Assembly: GCA_028817225.1 (NCBI GenBank)
Contig: JAPPQC010000011.1
Coordinates: forward strand, 1 to 64,000
Length of the DNA: 64,000 bases
Reading direction: 5' to 3'
DNA from: Gammaproteobacteria bacterium
GTDB taxonomy: Bacteria > Pseudomonadota > Gammaproteobacteria > Poriferisulfidales > Oxydemutatoraceae
The notes below the pieces were generated by a model, which was not told the DNA's origin, made no database searches, and worked only from the letters and a program-made list of their open reading frames with translations. The position numbers were made by a program, and so were the translations under genes. Each line of letters opens with the position of its first letter. Within the stretch, counting starts at the first letter, position 1. Below, one piece after another: positions 9,701 through 15,677 of this stretch.

Positions 9701-11854
9701 GCCTGCGGGCGGCTTCAGGCTCTCACCGATGAAGACGCCGAAATCACCGCTGCCGTACAAATGGCAAACCGAGCAGGAAATGGCGTGCGTGTCGATCGCG
9801 ACGGTAAAGCGGATGTCTTCGCCTTCATCCACCGTGGCCGGGGCGGCGGACAGTTTGAGGGGGCGCAGCGGCAGCCTGTCAAAATCGCTCATGCCGATGA
9901 AGCCGATGCGCGAGGAAGTCGTCGCCAGTTCGGCGTTCACCGGATTGCTCAGGACAATCGTGTAGCTCTCCGTTGTTTCCACCCGGAGATCATCTTGGGT
10001 CAGCACGGCAACGGTGACTTCGCGCGCGCCGTTCGGAATGACGGCGGTGCCGCGGGGGGCGACCCTCATCGAGGGGCCGCCGGGTTCGCGGAAGTCGCTC
10101 GGCACAGCCGGGGCGTCGCCGTTTGGGCGGATAAGCCAGGCCACGCTGACGGCGCCGTCGGAAGTCGTCTCACCGGCGCCGATGCTGACGGTGAACCGGA
10201 CAACCCCGCCCTCGGGCACCGGCGCCGGCTGGCTGAGCGTGATGTGGCGCTCCACTTCAACGCCCTCAATGGCGATTCGCTTCAGCACCGGCGTCAACGA
10301 CGGCAGTTTTGTCCTCAACTGGACGCGCCAGCGCAAATCATCGCCCGGCGTCAGAAACCGCACTCTCTCGCCGCGGTACGCCTGATACCAGCGTGCGCCG
10401 CCGTTGTTCGTCAGGTAATAATAAATCCGGGTGTACAGCGGCTGCTCCGCGGCTGCGGTGAAGCGAACCACCCGCGGCACCGGCGCGTCGCCGTTGACCT
10501 TGCGCGAAAGAAGCAAACTGCGCGAATTGTCGTACGACACGCCACCCGCCGCGTCTTGCGGATGCCCCGACCAACCCTGCACACTGATGGCCTCCAGCAA
10601 GGTGAATCTGTCGCCCATCACCACATCCGGGGCGCCGTCGCCGTTCACATCGCCGACCGCGACGGTTCTTGACCTCATGCCGAGGTAGGAGCCGGTTGTT
10701 TCAAAAACACCGTTGCCGTCGTTCCGATAGACATTGGTGTTGTTTTTGGTTCCCTCGACAAGGTCCAAATCGCCGTCGCCGTCCATGTCCGCCAGTTCAA
10801 GGTCAAACACCCCCGTGCGATGCACAAATCTGCCGTCCGCAAAACCGCCGGCGCCGTTGTTCAAATACAGCACCGTGTCGCGGCGGCGCCCGCCCGCGAG
10901 GATGTCAAGGTCGCCGTCGTTGTCCACATCGCCCAGCGCGACGCTCCTGACCAGGGCCGCATCGCCCGCGTAGCGGAGTGTTTGTGCGCTGCCGAATCCG
11001 CCGCTGCCATCGTTCAGATAGAAAACACTCGCGGCCCTGTATTTGCCGAGGACGATGTCCGGGCGCCCGTCGCCGTTGAGGTCGCCGAGCGCCAGCGCCC
11101 TGTTGAGGGTGTAGGTGCCGACAGGCAAACGGCGGTGCAACGAGAAATTGCCCCTGCCGTCGTTCAGGTACACATAGACATTCCCGGTCGTGCCCCTGCC
11201 GGTGGCCACGATATCCAGATCGCCGTCGCCGTCCATGTCCTCCGCGGCCACATCAACGGGGAACACCCTGGACACCGGAAACTCGGTAAAAACGCCGTTT
11301 CCGTCGTTCCTGTACATCCTTACCCTGGCCCGCCTGTCGGCTGCGAGGATGTCCATATCGCCGTCTCGGTCAAAATCGCCAAAGGCGATATCCCGCGAAC
11401 GCTTGGTCGTTACCGTGACGGGCCGGATGGCGGCCAGCGTGGAGACGCTGTGGGCGGAACTCAGACTGCCGATTGCGCCGATGAAATAAATCGAGATGCC
11501 GGTGTCGTTGCTGGCGGTGATGACATCCAGACGGCCATCGCCGTTCATGTCCTGCAAGTCGATGTCGTCAATCAGGGTAACGGTGTCGGAAGAATTGCCG
11601 AGGCGCGCCCTTGCCGTCCAGAAATGCGTGGCGTGGCGGTATTGCGCGTGGCCGAGCGTTACGCCGCCGGTTGTCCAGCGCGCCATCCAGAGCGGGCTGC
11701 GGTCGGTATCCACCAAATCCCGCGTCTGAAAATCTTCGACAAACGAGAAGTCCGCCGGCGCCGCACACAGCGGCGCCGAGAGCGCCGGCAGCAGCAACGC
11801 CGCGCACCCGTAAAAGACTCTCGCTGTATTAGAGAGTATGTGTTTGCACCTCAT
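1..11854 (-). CDS. Giant exported Calx-beta / FG-GAP repeat protein, partial (C-terminus off the left edge)
   Basis: The minus-strand frame whose codons occupy plus-strand triplets starting at positions 2, 5, 8 and so on has no stop in any stretch I checked, including the divergent stretches 1142-1800 and 4862-5340, and every repeat is in this frame. This gives at least 3,950 residues. The ATG at 11852-11854 starts a signal peptide (basic MRCKH, hydrophobic core, SAPLCAA). Order of parts: signal peptide; a seven-repeat FG-GAP/VCBS propeller; a linker; several Calx-beta domains; a second seven-repeat propeller; then about 2,600 residues of Calx-beta domains, recognised by recurring phrases such as VTVTVPTFND, VAEGTTLTFTV and DEGDTAAFTVSLSG. 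Calx-beta and FG-GAP domains bind calcium and are usual in bacterial surface adhesins, so a large extracellular protein is inferred. No catalytic domain is visible. I saw no strong ribosome-binding site, so the exact start is less certain than the frame. Confidence 0.9.
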   Translation of the reverse strand, partial: MRCKHILSNTARVFYGCAALLLPALSAPLCAAPADFSFVEDFQTRDLVDTDRSPLWMARWTTGGVTLGHAQYRHATHFWTARARLGNSSDTVTLIDDIDLQDMNGDGRLDVITASNDTGISIYFIGAIGSLSSAHSVSTLAAIRPVTVTTKRSRDIAFGDFDRDGDMDILAADRRARVRMYRNDGNGVFTEFPVSRVFPVDVAAEDMDGDGDLDIVATGRGTTGNVYVYLNDGRGNFSLHRRLPVGTYTLNRALALGDLNGDGRPDIVLGKYRAASVFYLNDGSGGFGSAQTLRYAGDAALVRSVALGDVDNDGDLDILAGGRRRDTVLYLNNGAGGFADGRFVHRTGVFDLELADMDGDGDLDLVEGTKNNTNVYRNDGNGVFETTGSYLGMRSRTVAVGDVNGDGAPDVVMGDRFTLLEAISVQGWSGHPQDAAGGVSYDNSRSLLLSRKVNGDAPVPRVVRFTAAAEQPLYTRIYYYLTNNGGARWYQAYRGERVRFLTPGDDLRWRVQLRTKLPSLTPVLKRIAIEGVEVERHITLSQPAPVPEGGVVRFTVSIGAGETTSDGAVSVAWLIRPNGDAPAVPSDFREPGGPSMRVAPRGTAVIPNGAREVTVAVLTQDDLRVETTESYTIVLSNPVNAELATTSSRIGFIGMSDFDRLPLRPLKLSAAPATVDEGEDIRFTVAIDTHAISCSVCHLYGSGDFGVFIGESLKPPAGTVAVAWRISGSGDNPASPSDFAGLAGEPMAEFPSGVAVIPNDRREVTITVPTIDNDAGGDAKTYAVTLSDPGLSARLVGAASQGGVIRDNDTPPALHIPAPPASVAEGATLTFTIVLGYDETPVDEAVRVAWNISSGADALSTVTPQDFADAEGNPMSDFPGGVAVITSGSASATVSIATFDDNANEATETYTVTLGNPAGAAIASTATGFVISASTRTGAISDFADETVVTITADRALEDHLVIPAGTTAIYDIALQDLDGDDRLDVVTAGENGIVVYFNGFPRASSTVVATAYSHYLTFGDYDKDGDVDIVAGSWEGRVHVMLYKNNGRGEFDSGAAIDSSLSILRVNDLETADMDGDGHLDLVLPLNGPGGGIDLYRGDGAAGFQWQGRVGSAYPSWDVSVGDINGDGRPDLVVGKKQNASVYHLNLGGWRFGGAVSLGHVGNSTALGDVNNDGHPDIVMVAQLNHNNPYLYNRLRLYLNNGQGGFGTGAEIGNIYPTGDVALGDMDGDGDLDIVTGTNRDLGLSYIYANRGYGNFDRVGANLRIPYARTRVVALGDVDNNGDLDIAFGGRQGDALWIKMNPGVMADRTAAGHPVADEGDTAAFTVSLSGGAPMADVEVPFTVTGDHADYRITEPSVRSAAITTRTSTAATGLLTITTAATAAARIVLSITDDLLSEGDEPLEIILGAPRTLAGGARLGAAGSATVVIRASDQPVLNLPATPPAAAEGEAVTFTISISDSVLSDGSVGATWRVAPGGANPARPQDFADARGWAQWRYPSGTAVIPRGAREVTVTVPTYNDRKVETTQTFVIVISEPTGGAALGASRQSGTIGMSDFDRLPIRSLKIPAPPVAVEEGAAVQFTVVIDTHALSCAVCHRGINAYYGGQDFRVIIDNDLRPPHGTIAAVWSISGSGDNPALPSDFADAEGNPLREYPSGVATIANSERSVTVTVPTVDDDADGGARTYTVTLSNPGLSAKLIAPLSQGGVINDDDIPPLLHIPTTPTAVAEGTTLTFTVALDDGDTPADETARIVWNISSGNDVLSTVAPQDFADAEGNPMADFPGGVAVIARGSTSTTVSVATFDDSANEATETYIVTLSNPASATTTPSASTGTAFVISATTRTGVISDYADETVLTIAADQSSVDEGATATFTIALSGGAPVADIEVPFTVSVSDGSLGLANDPPDGRIYGTVRSGGSDEYFMVGVAAGTVTATLAATTGTITAIIALTIADDNLFEEAETLQVRLGTLHTSAGGVRLGDARSATATINASDPLAVRRITLDEVAPVDEGEPVEFTVRIGDDEPVSDGTVSVAWAIGANGRTHRSWWRNRKQSSEPVDFADAEGNALDAFPADTVTIPAGRRSAVVSVPTYDDIIHDDADETFRITLSNPTGGVLASPFSRVGRIEDHYRDVFELPVRRLDIPVAPEPADEGDAIRFTITATHDPGYRTYCGQEPYPCVLFSGGRAKEATGISERRNIFLSYMRSRSWDLQTPFIRKASTGTVVAHWRIRGRGGNPVGVSDFFGVPSRYSYSAYGSIAIPPDSSSVTVTVPILDDDLTEGIESYEIEVGLGAPWTPIRGDYSNARAGGMVAGSIWWAAKVTQYGTINPSDQPLPLLHIPTTPTPVAEGTTLTLTVVLGDGETPADETARVAWNISTGADALTTVTPQDFADAEGNPMTDFPGGVAIIARGSTSTTVSVATFNDNANEATETYTVTLGDPASATIISLASTGTGATTLPLASTEATFVINASTRTGVISDRADETVVTIAADRATADEGDTAAFTVSLSGTAARTADVEVPFTVTGDRTDYHITEPSAREQTITTHTSTAATGLLTITTATAAVRIVLSITDDLLFEDEEPLEITLGTPRISAGGARLGTTGSATVIITASDPPVLNLPATPPTAAEGEALTFTIRISGTASASDGSIGAAWMIASGGANPARPQDFANAQGNALANYPSGTAVIPRGAREVTVTVPTFNDRKVETTQTFVIVISGPAGGAVLATPVSFTINDSTGAATLSASVQSGTIAMSDFDRLPIRSLKIPAAPVAVEEGSAVQFTVAIDTHVLSCNVCHRRISGYSGSRLDFRVFIDDDLRPPHGTLAAAWSISGSGDNPALPSDFGDAEGNPLSEYPSGVAIIENSERSVTITVPTVDDDENGGVRTYTVTLSNPGLSAKLISPLSQNGVLNDNDLPLMLHIPTTPTPVAEGTTLTFTVVLNDGETPADETARIVWNISSGADALSTVAPQDFADAEGNPLADFPGGVAVIARGSTSTTVSVATFDDNANESTETYIVTLGNPASATTTPSASTGTAFVISATTRTGIISDRADETIVTIAVDQSSVDEGATATFTVTLSGGTPTADIEVPFTVSVSDGSLGRANDPPDGRIYGTVRSDGNDEYFTVAATGTATATLAATTDTITAVIALTITDDNLFENAETLQVRLGTPHARAGSVRLGDARSAAVTIDTSDMKAVRMITLDEVAPVDEGEPVEFTVRIGDDEPRSDGTVSVAWAISANGRTNRRWWTDFKESSEPADFADAEGNVLDAFPTGTVTIPAGRRSAVVSVPTYDDIIHDDDDETFMITLSSPTGGVLAAPFSRAGRIEDHYRDIFEVPVRRLDIPVAPEPVDEGDAVRFTITATADPRHRIYCGQEPHPCVLFSDGEIMQARGIPSVWPRRGREVKRGEAGDRLIAHMRSRSWALQTPFIRKASTGTVVAYWTIRGRGPNPVDTSSDFFGVPTGWRYINGWHYTAYGSVAIPPDSSSVTVTVPTLDDDLTEGIESYEIEVRLGAPYTSVAMNESNVRAGGMVASTHSGFYARFGILCADCWNNYWARGMVSGIINERVAVSQHGTINPSDQPVPLLHIPTTPTTVAEGTTLTFTVVFADGETPADGTAHVAWNISSGADALSTVTPQDFADAEGNPMTDFPGGVAVIARGSTSTTVSVATFDDNANEATETYTVTLSDPASATIISLASTGTSATILPLASTGTTFIISASTRTGTISDRADEIVVTIAADRATADEGDTAAFTVSLSGVGTRTADVEVPFTVTGDRADYRITEPSIRAAITTRTSTAATGLLTITTATAAVRMVLSITDDLLFEDEEPLEITLGAPRTSAGGARLGAASSATVTINASDQPVLNLPATPPTAAEGEAITFTIRISGTASASDGSIGATWMIAPGGANPARPQDFANAQGNARFNYPSGTAVIPSGAREVTVTVPTFNDRKVETT
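3473..3487 (-). other. CxxCH motif in a Calx-beta domain (CNVCH)
   Basis: The in-frame reading is DTHVLSCNVCHR. C-x-x-C-H is the covalent haem-attachment signature of c-type cytochromes. Two paralogous domains carry the motif at the same place. Haem attachment is not shown; a structural disulfide or metal site is also possible. Confidence 0.5.
3734..7273 (-). repeat. Complete long repeat unit (about 3.5 kb, multi-domain Calx-beta supermodule)
   Basis: The phrase encoding VTVTVPTFNDRKVETT begins at plus-strand positions 2, 3734 and (slightly changed) 7274, so the unit boundaries are 3,732 and 3,540 bp apart. Blocks match along the whole unit: 1-1140 with 3733-4880, 1990-3733 with 5590-7273. 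All copies keep the same frame. Confidence 0.85.
7064..7078 (-). other. CxxCH motif in a Calx-beta domain (CAVCH)
   Basis: The in-frame reading is DTHALSCAVCHR, paralogous to the motif at 3473-3487, with the same DTH-x-x-SC-x-VCH pattern. Confidence 0.5.
7274..7925 (-). repeat. Partial third copy of the long repeat, split by the second propeller
   Basis: Positions 7274-7925 match the start of the long unit (1-660 and 3733-4390). The match resumes at about 8985-9970, where the sequence pairs with 4380 onward, so this copy is interrupted by the propeller block at 7945-8935. Confidence 0.7.
7945..8935 (-). other. Second FG-GAP/VCBS beta-propeller block, inserted in a Calx-beta domain
   Basis: Seven more calcium-loop motifs (DLDGDDRLDV, DYDKDGDVDI, DMDGDGHLDL, DINGDGRPDL, DVNNDGHPDI, DMDGDGDLDI, DVDNNGDLDI) are read here. 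The flanks are the two halves of one Calx-beta domain: the strand read as ETVVTITADRA precedes the block and ADEGDTAAFTVSLSGG follows it, and these are contiguous in the paralogous copies around 600-680 and 4,330-4,410. Confidence 0.85.
9761..9775 (-). other. CxxCH motif in a Calx-beta domain (CSVCH)
   Basis: The in-frame reading is DTHAISCSVCHLYG. The surrounding domain is more diverged than the other two copies, yet both cysteines and both histidines are kept. Confidence 0.5.
10600..11600 (-). other. First FG-GAP/VCBS beta-propeller block of the giant protein
   Basis: Seven successive calcium-loop motifs of the form D-x-D/N-x-D-G-x-x-D-[VIL] can be read in the giant frame: DMNGDGRLDV, DFDRDGDMDI, DMDGDGDLDI, DLNGDGRPDI, DVDNDGDLDI, DMDGDGDLDL and DVNGDGAPDV. 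Seven FG-GAP/VCBS repeats is the blade count of an integrin-alpha-like propeller. The block follows the signal peptide by roughly 60-70 residues, so it would be the N-terminal globular head. Confidence 0.85.
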
Positions 11855-11969
11855 GCCCGGTTCCCGGATTTCCGGGCCATTGTTCCATAATGGGCCGCCA
11901 TCGGCAAGCAACCCCCGAAAAAGCGCGCTGTACAGCGGTTTTTCCGCCCAAACCGGCGGCATCCGGTGC

Positions 11970-11975
11970 TATAAT
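11970..11975 (+). promoter_or_regulatory. Extended -10 element upstream of znuC
   Basis: A perfect TATAAT is preceded by TGC (TGCTATAAT), an extended -10 form. No clear -35 is seen. It lies 55-88 bp before the candidate znuC starts, in the 170-200 bp divergent gap shared with the giant gene. Confidence 0.55.
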
Positions 11976-12057
11976 CGCGCCCATCGCATTTTCGCCCCCG
12001 ACGCCATTTTTGCCCGCAAACGCCATGACCCAACCCCCAAACGCCATGACCCAACCG

Positions 12058-12810
12058 ATGAAACCACTAATCAGCGCGCACAATATCACCGTCATGCGCG
12101 GGCGGCACGCGCTGCTGCAGAATGTCTCGCTGCATGTCGGCGAGCGCGACTTCATCACCGTGGTCGGGCCGAACGGCGCCGGCAAATCCACGCTGCTGAA
12201 ATGCCTGCTGGGGTTTCACGCGCCCGACAGCGGCGCGGTGGCGCGCGCCGCGGGGCTGAAAACCGGCTATGTGCCGCAGCGGTTTTCCGCCGACCGCGCG
12301 ATTCCCATCTCGGCGCGGCGCTTCCTGACGCTGCGGCGCAAGGCGGATGACGCGGCGGTGGCGCGCGCCGCCGCCGAGACCGCGGTCGGCGATGTGCTTG
12401 ACAAGCCGCTCTACGCGCTGTCCGACGGCGAATTGCAGCGCGTGCTGCTGGCGCGCGCGCTGCTCGGCGAGCCGCAACTGCTGGTGCTGGACGAACCGGC
12501 GCAAAACCTTGATATTTCAGGGCAACTGGCGTTCTACAAACTGCTGGAACGGATTTACCGCGAGCGCGAGATGTCCATTCTGATGGTGTCGCACGACCTG
12601 CACCTGGTGATGGCCTCGACGCGCCGCGTCGTCTGCCTGTTTCACCATGTGTGCTGCTCCGGCGAGCCGCACGAGGTCGCGAAAGACCCGGATTTCATCG
12701 CCCTGTTCGGCGACGACATGGCGCGGATGATGGCGGTTTATCACCATGTCCACGACCATGTCCACGAGCGGGCGGGCGCGCGCGCGGACGACGGCGCCGA
12801 ACATGCTTGA
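12058..12810 (+). CDS. znuC: Zinc ABC transporter ATP-binding protein ZnuC
   Basis: A 250-residue ABC ATPase that would power zinc import across the inner membrane with ZnuB. Visible motifs are Walker A GPNGAGKST, an ABC signature LSDGELQRV, Walker B LLVLDEPAQNLD and the switch histidine in MVSHDLH. The C-terminus is histidine-rich (YHHVHDHVHE), as is common in ZnuC and consistent with zinc. Three in-frame ATGs exist (12025, 12046, 12058); the last fits the family N-terminus best, and none has a clear ribosome-binding site. The stop overlaps the znuB start by 8 bp. No znuA is in the window. A manganese or iron family member is less likely given the His tail. Confidence 0.85.
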   Translation: MKPLISAHNITVMRGRHALLQNVSLHVGERDFITVVGPNGAGKSTLLKCLLGFHAPDSGAVARAAGLKTGYVPQRFSADRAIPISARRFLTLRRKADDAAVARAAAETAVGDVLDKPLYALSDGELQRVLLARALLGEPQLLVLDEPAQNLDISGQLAFYKLLERIYREREMSILMVSHDLHLVMASTRRVVCLFHHVCCSGEPHEVAKDPDFIALFGDDMARMMAVYHHVHDHVHERAGARADDGAEHA

Positions 12811-13645
12811 AGACTTTGTGCTGCGCGCGCTGATCGCCGGCGTCGGCGTCGCGCTGATTGCCGGCGCGCTCGGCTGCTTCGTCGTGTGGCGGCGCATGGC
12901 CTACTTCGGCGACTCGCTGGCGCACAGCGCGCTGCTCGGCGTCGCGCTGGGGCTGCTCTACGGTTTCAGCGTCAATCTCGGCACCATCGCCGTGTGCTCG
13001 GCGTTCGCGGTGCTGCTGGTGTGGCTGCGCCAGAAACATGTGCTGGCGACCGACACGCTGCTCGGCATCCTCGCGCACGCCGCGCTGTCGGTCGGCGTCG
13101 TCGCCGTCAGTTTTCTCGACAACACGCGCTTTGACCTGCACGGCTACCTGTTCGGCGACATCCTGACCGTCACCGCGCACGACCTCTGGTGGATTTACGG
13201 CGGCGCCGTCGTCGTCCTCGGCCTGCTGCTGGCCAACTGGCCGGCGCTGACGCTGATGACGATACACGAGGACCTGGCGCGCGCCGAGGGCGTCAACACC
13301 TTTCTCATGCACCTGCTGCTGATGTTTCTGATGACGATTGTCGTCGCGGTGTTTTTGCGCATCGTCGGCATCCTGCTGATTACCTCGATGCTGATTATCC
13401 CGGCGGCGACGGCGCGCCAACTGGTGCGCTCGACCGGCGCGATGGCGGCGGCGGCGGCGGCGCTCGGCGCGGCGGCGGTCGTCGCCGGCATCTTCGGCTC
13501 GATGGTGTTCGACACGCCGTCCGGCCCGTCCATCGTCGCGGCGGCGGCGCTGATGTTCGCGGTGGTGTTTCCGCTGTCGCTGATGGTGCGCGCGCGCAAC
13601 CGCGCCCCTAATGAACCGGCTGAACCGGCGCGCCGGCGCGCTTGA
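12803..13645 (+). CDS. znuB: Zinc ABC transporter permease ZnuB
   Basis: A 280-residue inner-membrane permease of the ABC-3 family. The ORF is almost entirely hydrophobic helices with the family segments WRRMAYFGDSLAHSALLG near the N-terminus and the ARAEGVN loop. It starts inside the end of znuC (ATG at 12803), so the two are translationally coupled. It ends in a short arginine-rich tail and runs about 38 bp into the convergent dsbC-like gene. It would form the zinc channel with ZnuC; the periplasmic zinc-binding partner must be elsewhere. Confidence 0.88.
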   Translation: MLEDFVLRALIAGVGVALIAGALGCFVVWRRMAYFGDSLAHSALLGVALGLLYGFSVNLGTIAVCSAFAVLLVWLRQKHVLATDTLLGILAHAALSVGVVAVSFLDNTRFDLHGYLFGDILTVTAHDLWWIYGGAVVVLGLLLANWPALTLMTIHEDLARAEGVNTFLMHLLLMFLMTIVVAVFLRIVGILLITSMLIIPAATARQLVRSTGAMAAAAAALGAAAVVAGIFGSMVFDTPSGPSIVAAAALMFAVVFPLSLMVRARNRAPNEPAEPARRRA

Positions 13646-14444
13646 CTTCCTCCAGCAGGTTTTCCGGCGTGCGGTAGCCGTTCAGCAGTTTGCCGTCGGC
13701 GAGCAGGAAGGCGGGCGTGCCGCGCACGCCGAGCGTCTCGGCGATTCGCATGTTGCGGTCCACCGGGTGGTCGCAGTCTTTCTGTTCAAGCGCGGCGCCG
13801 TTCTTGGCGCGCTCAAACGCGGCGCGGCGGTCGTCGGCGCACCACACTGAAATGGCGTCGCGGCGCGATTTCTGGCCGAGAAACGGAATCAGCAGGTAGT
13901 TGACGCGGATGCCGAGTTCATTGACGCGCGCCATCTGGCGGTGGAATTTGCGGCAGTAGCCGCAGTTCACATCGCTCAGCACGGTGACCGTGTACAGCGT
14001 TTTTTCGGGCGCGTAGGAGATGACGGCGCCGGCGCGGGCGCTGTCGGCGACGGCGTGGCGCAGGCCGGTGTAGGCTTGCTCGGTCAGGTCGGTGCTGGTT
14101 TTCAGGTCGTAGAGCGTGCCGGAAAGCAGGAACGCGCCGTCGTGCGTCAGGTAGTAGATGCTGCCGCCGGCGACGACTTCGTACACGCCCGCCAGCGGCG
14201 TCGGCGTCACCCGCTCGACGCGGACATTCGGAAACGACGGCGCCATGTACTGCGCGGCCTGTTCGGCGGTCATTTCTCCGGCGCCGGCGCCGCCCGTCGC
14301 CAGCACCGCCGCCAGCAGCGCCGTGCGCGCCGTGGTGCGCGCCATCGTGCGCGCCGTGGTGCGCGCCGTCATGCGCGCCGTCGTGTGCGCCGTGATGCCT
14401 TCTGTCGTTTGCTCTGTCATCTGCCTTGTCATCGTTTGCATCAT
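13608..14444 (-). CDS. DsbC/DsbG-like periplasmic thiol:disulfide isomerase with a repeat-extended N-terminus
   Basis: A 278-residue protein with the DsbC layout: an N-terminal dimerisation domain (FPNVRVERVTPTPLAGVYEV), then a thioredoxin domain with active site CGYC (residues 161-164) and the cis-proline loop GTPAF. It would rearrange wrong disulfides in the periplasm. A strong GGAGG lies just before two ATGs at 14444 and 14441. From there, about 40 residues of TARMTART-like repeats precede the hydrophobic signal core ALLAAVLATGG. An internal ATG at 14345 would give a normal signal peptide but lacks the ribosome site. It is last of a five-gene operon; the preceding gene's TGA lies within its ribosome site. 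Confidence 0.85.
   Translation of the reverse strand: MMQTMTRQMTEQTTEGITAHTTARMTARTTARTMARTTARTALLAAVLATGGAGAGEMTAEQAAQYMAPSFPNVRVERVTPTPLAGVYEVVAGGSIYYLTHDGAFLLSGTLYDLKTSTDLTEQAYTGLRHAVADSARAGAVISYAPEKTLYTVTVLSDVNCGYCRKFHRQMARVNELGIRVNYLLIPFLGQKSRRDAISVWCADDRRAAFERAKNGAALEQKDCDHPVDRNMRIAETLGVRGTPAFLLADGKLLNGYRTPENLLEEVKRAGAPVQPVH
14323..14394 (-). repeat. Six 12-bp tandem repeats within the dsbC-like N-terminal coding region
   Basis: On the plus strand the unit is GTGCGCGCCGTG with variants, phased at 14323, 14335, 14347, 14359, 14371 and 14383. Each unit encodes four residues (T-A-R-T/M type), so changes in copy number keep the frame. Confidence 0.8.
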
Positions 14445-14451
14445 CGCCTCC

Positions 14452-15156
14452 TCAGTAGTTGAACGCCGTCAAATGCATTGTGACGACGCCGCCGTGGGCC
14501 TGGTCTGAATCAATGATTTCGCGGTGTTCCAGTTTCACCAGACCGACGCCCGGAGCATACCACTCGTCGGTCATGAAGACAACTTTGTCGCGCGCGACGC
14601 TGAGGCTGCGCGCGATGTCAAGCCGCGCCTCGCCGCGCACATGCAGGCATTGCTCAAAGCGCCCCGCCGGCACTTCCACCGTCTCGCCGGCGGTGAGTAT
14701 CCGCCACTGCATCTCGTAGTCAAACGCGCGCTTCAGCGGGGTCTCGACCGGAAACGGGCGCGCCAGCAGATACGGCTTGACGCGGTACGACCAGCGGGTG
14801 CCGGGCCGCAACGGCTTCTTCAGCACAAAGCGCCCGCTTTCGGCGGGGCGCGGGTGTTTCTCGATGACGGTGCGCTTGGCGGTGCGGACGATGCCGTCAT
14901 CAAGTTGTTGCAGGTAGTAGTAGTTGCCGGTGCCGGTCTTGCGGACATGGTGCAGTTCGCCGCCCACCCGCCGCTCGCCGAGGTTTTCGATGTGCAGGGT
15001 GTTTTCGGTGCGTTTGCCGGGCGTCTTTGTCACCACGCGGTAATCCCAGGCGAGGCCCTCGTCGAGCGGGAAGTAGCCGCGCGGCGGCTCGCCGCCGCAG
15101 GCGGCGGCGAGGGCGCACGCCGCCGGCACAAGACACCACCGCGCGAAGTGCGTCAT
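14452..15156 (-). CDS. Putative lipoprotein of unknown function in the channel-protein operon
   Basis: A 234-residue protein with a lipoprotein-like signal (hydrophobic VPAACALAAAC, lipid cysteine likely residue 20). The mature part starts GYFPLDEGLAWDYRV and ends in a beta-rich domain with DEWYAPGVGLVK; this last phrase is common in uncharacterised periplasmic proteins measured by a 'YAPGVG' motif. No catalytic residues are evident. The ATG at 15156 lies 5 bp after the previous stop, and the following dsbC-like gene begins at its stop. I do not recognise a named family with confidence. Confidence 0.7.
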   Translation of the reverse strand: MTHFARWCLVPAACALAAACGGEPPRGYFPLDEGLAWDYRVVTKTPGKRTENTLHIENLGERRVGGELHHVRKTGTGNYYYLQQLDDGIVRTAKRTVIEKHPRPAESGRFVLKKPLRPGTRWSYRVKPYLLARPFPVETPLKRAFDYEMQWRILTAGETVEVPAGRFEQCLHVRGEARLDIARSLSVARDKVVFMTDEWYAPGVGLVKLEHREIIDSDQAHGGVVTMHLTAFNY

Positions 15157-15161
15157 GCCCG

Positions 15162-15677
15162 CTACTTGTCCGGCAGTTCCGGGTCCGGCAGGTCGTAGAT
15201 CAGGATGCGCGAGACCTCGTCTTCCGCCCACAGCCTGGCGATGCCGCTGGCGCGGCGGCGCACCCCTGCCTCGACCTCGCCGACCTGCACGATGCCGTCG
15301 CGCAACTGCTTCATCGCGGCGCCGACCTGCCCGTGCAACTGCCGCGAATACGGCACGCGGTAGGCGCGCGGCTCCCTGCCGAGGCGGTCGTCCTCCAGCG
15401 ACACGGCCCAGAGATGAATGACGCCGCGGCTGCCGGTCTCTTCGTCCGGCTCGTCTATGCTGCCGGCGAGCATCATGAATTTCTGCGGCAGCGCCGCGCG
15501 CGCCGGCCAGCCGAGAAAGGATTCAAGCGATGTGTAGGTTACATAATACAAAAGGCCGGTCAGCGCCACCGCGCCGATCTTGACCCACGGCGGCCAGCGC
15601 GAGTAGATGTTCAGGCTCAGCAGCAGCACGGCGAGCGCCATGTATGCCACGGTGATGCCGACGATGGCGCCGCTCAT
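15162..15677 (-). CDS. Uncharacterised membrane protein (two N-terminal helices)
   Basis: A 171-residue protein with two hydrophobic segments near the N-terminus (about residues 4-23 and 32-50) and a soluble remainder of about 120 residues. The soluble part includes VIHLWAVSLEDDRLGREPRAY and probably sits on one face of the membrane. Its ATG overlaps the previous stop as ATGA (15674-15677), so translation is coupled. No known motif was recognised. The company of an ExbB-like and an ExbD/MotB-like gene suggests it is part of the same envelope complex; this is inference from context. Confidence 0.7.
   Translation of the reverse strand: MSGAIVGITVAYMALAVLLLSLNIYSRWPPWVKIGAVALTGLLYYVTYTSLESFLGWPARAALPQKFMMLAGSIDEPDEETGSRGVIHLWAVSLEDDRLGREPRAYRVPYSRQLHGQVGAAMKQLRDGIVQVGEVEAGVRRRASGIARLWAEDEVSRILIYDLPDPELPDK

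Noticed and set aside
8927-10672. Plus-strand open frame of 581 codons, and many other plus-strand frames in 1-11.9 kb
   Set aside because: They are antisense shadows of the repeat-coding minus strand. Their translations lack signals or domains and repeat only because the real gene does.
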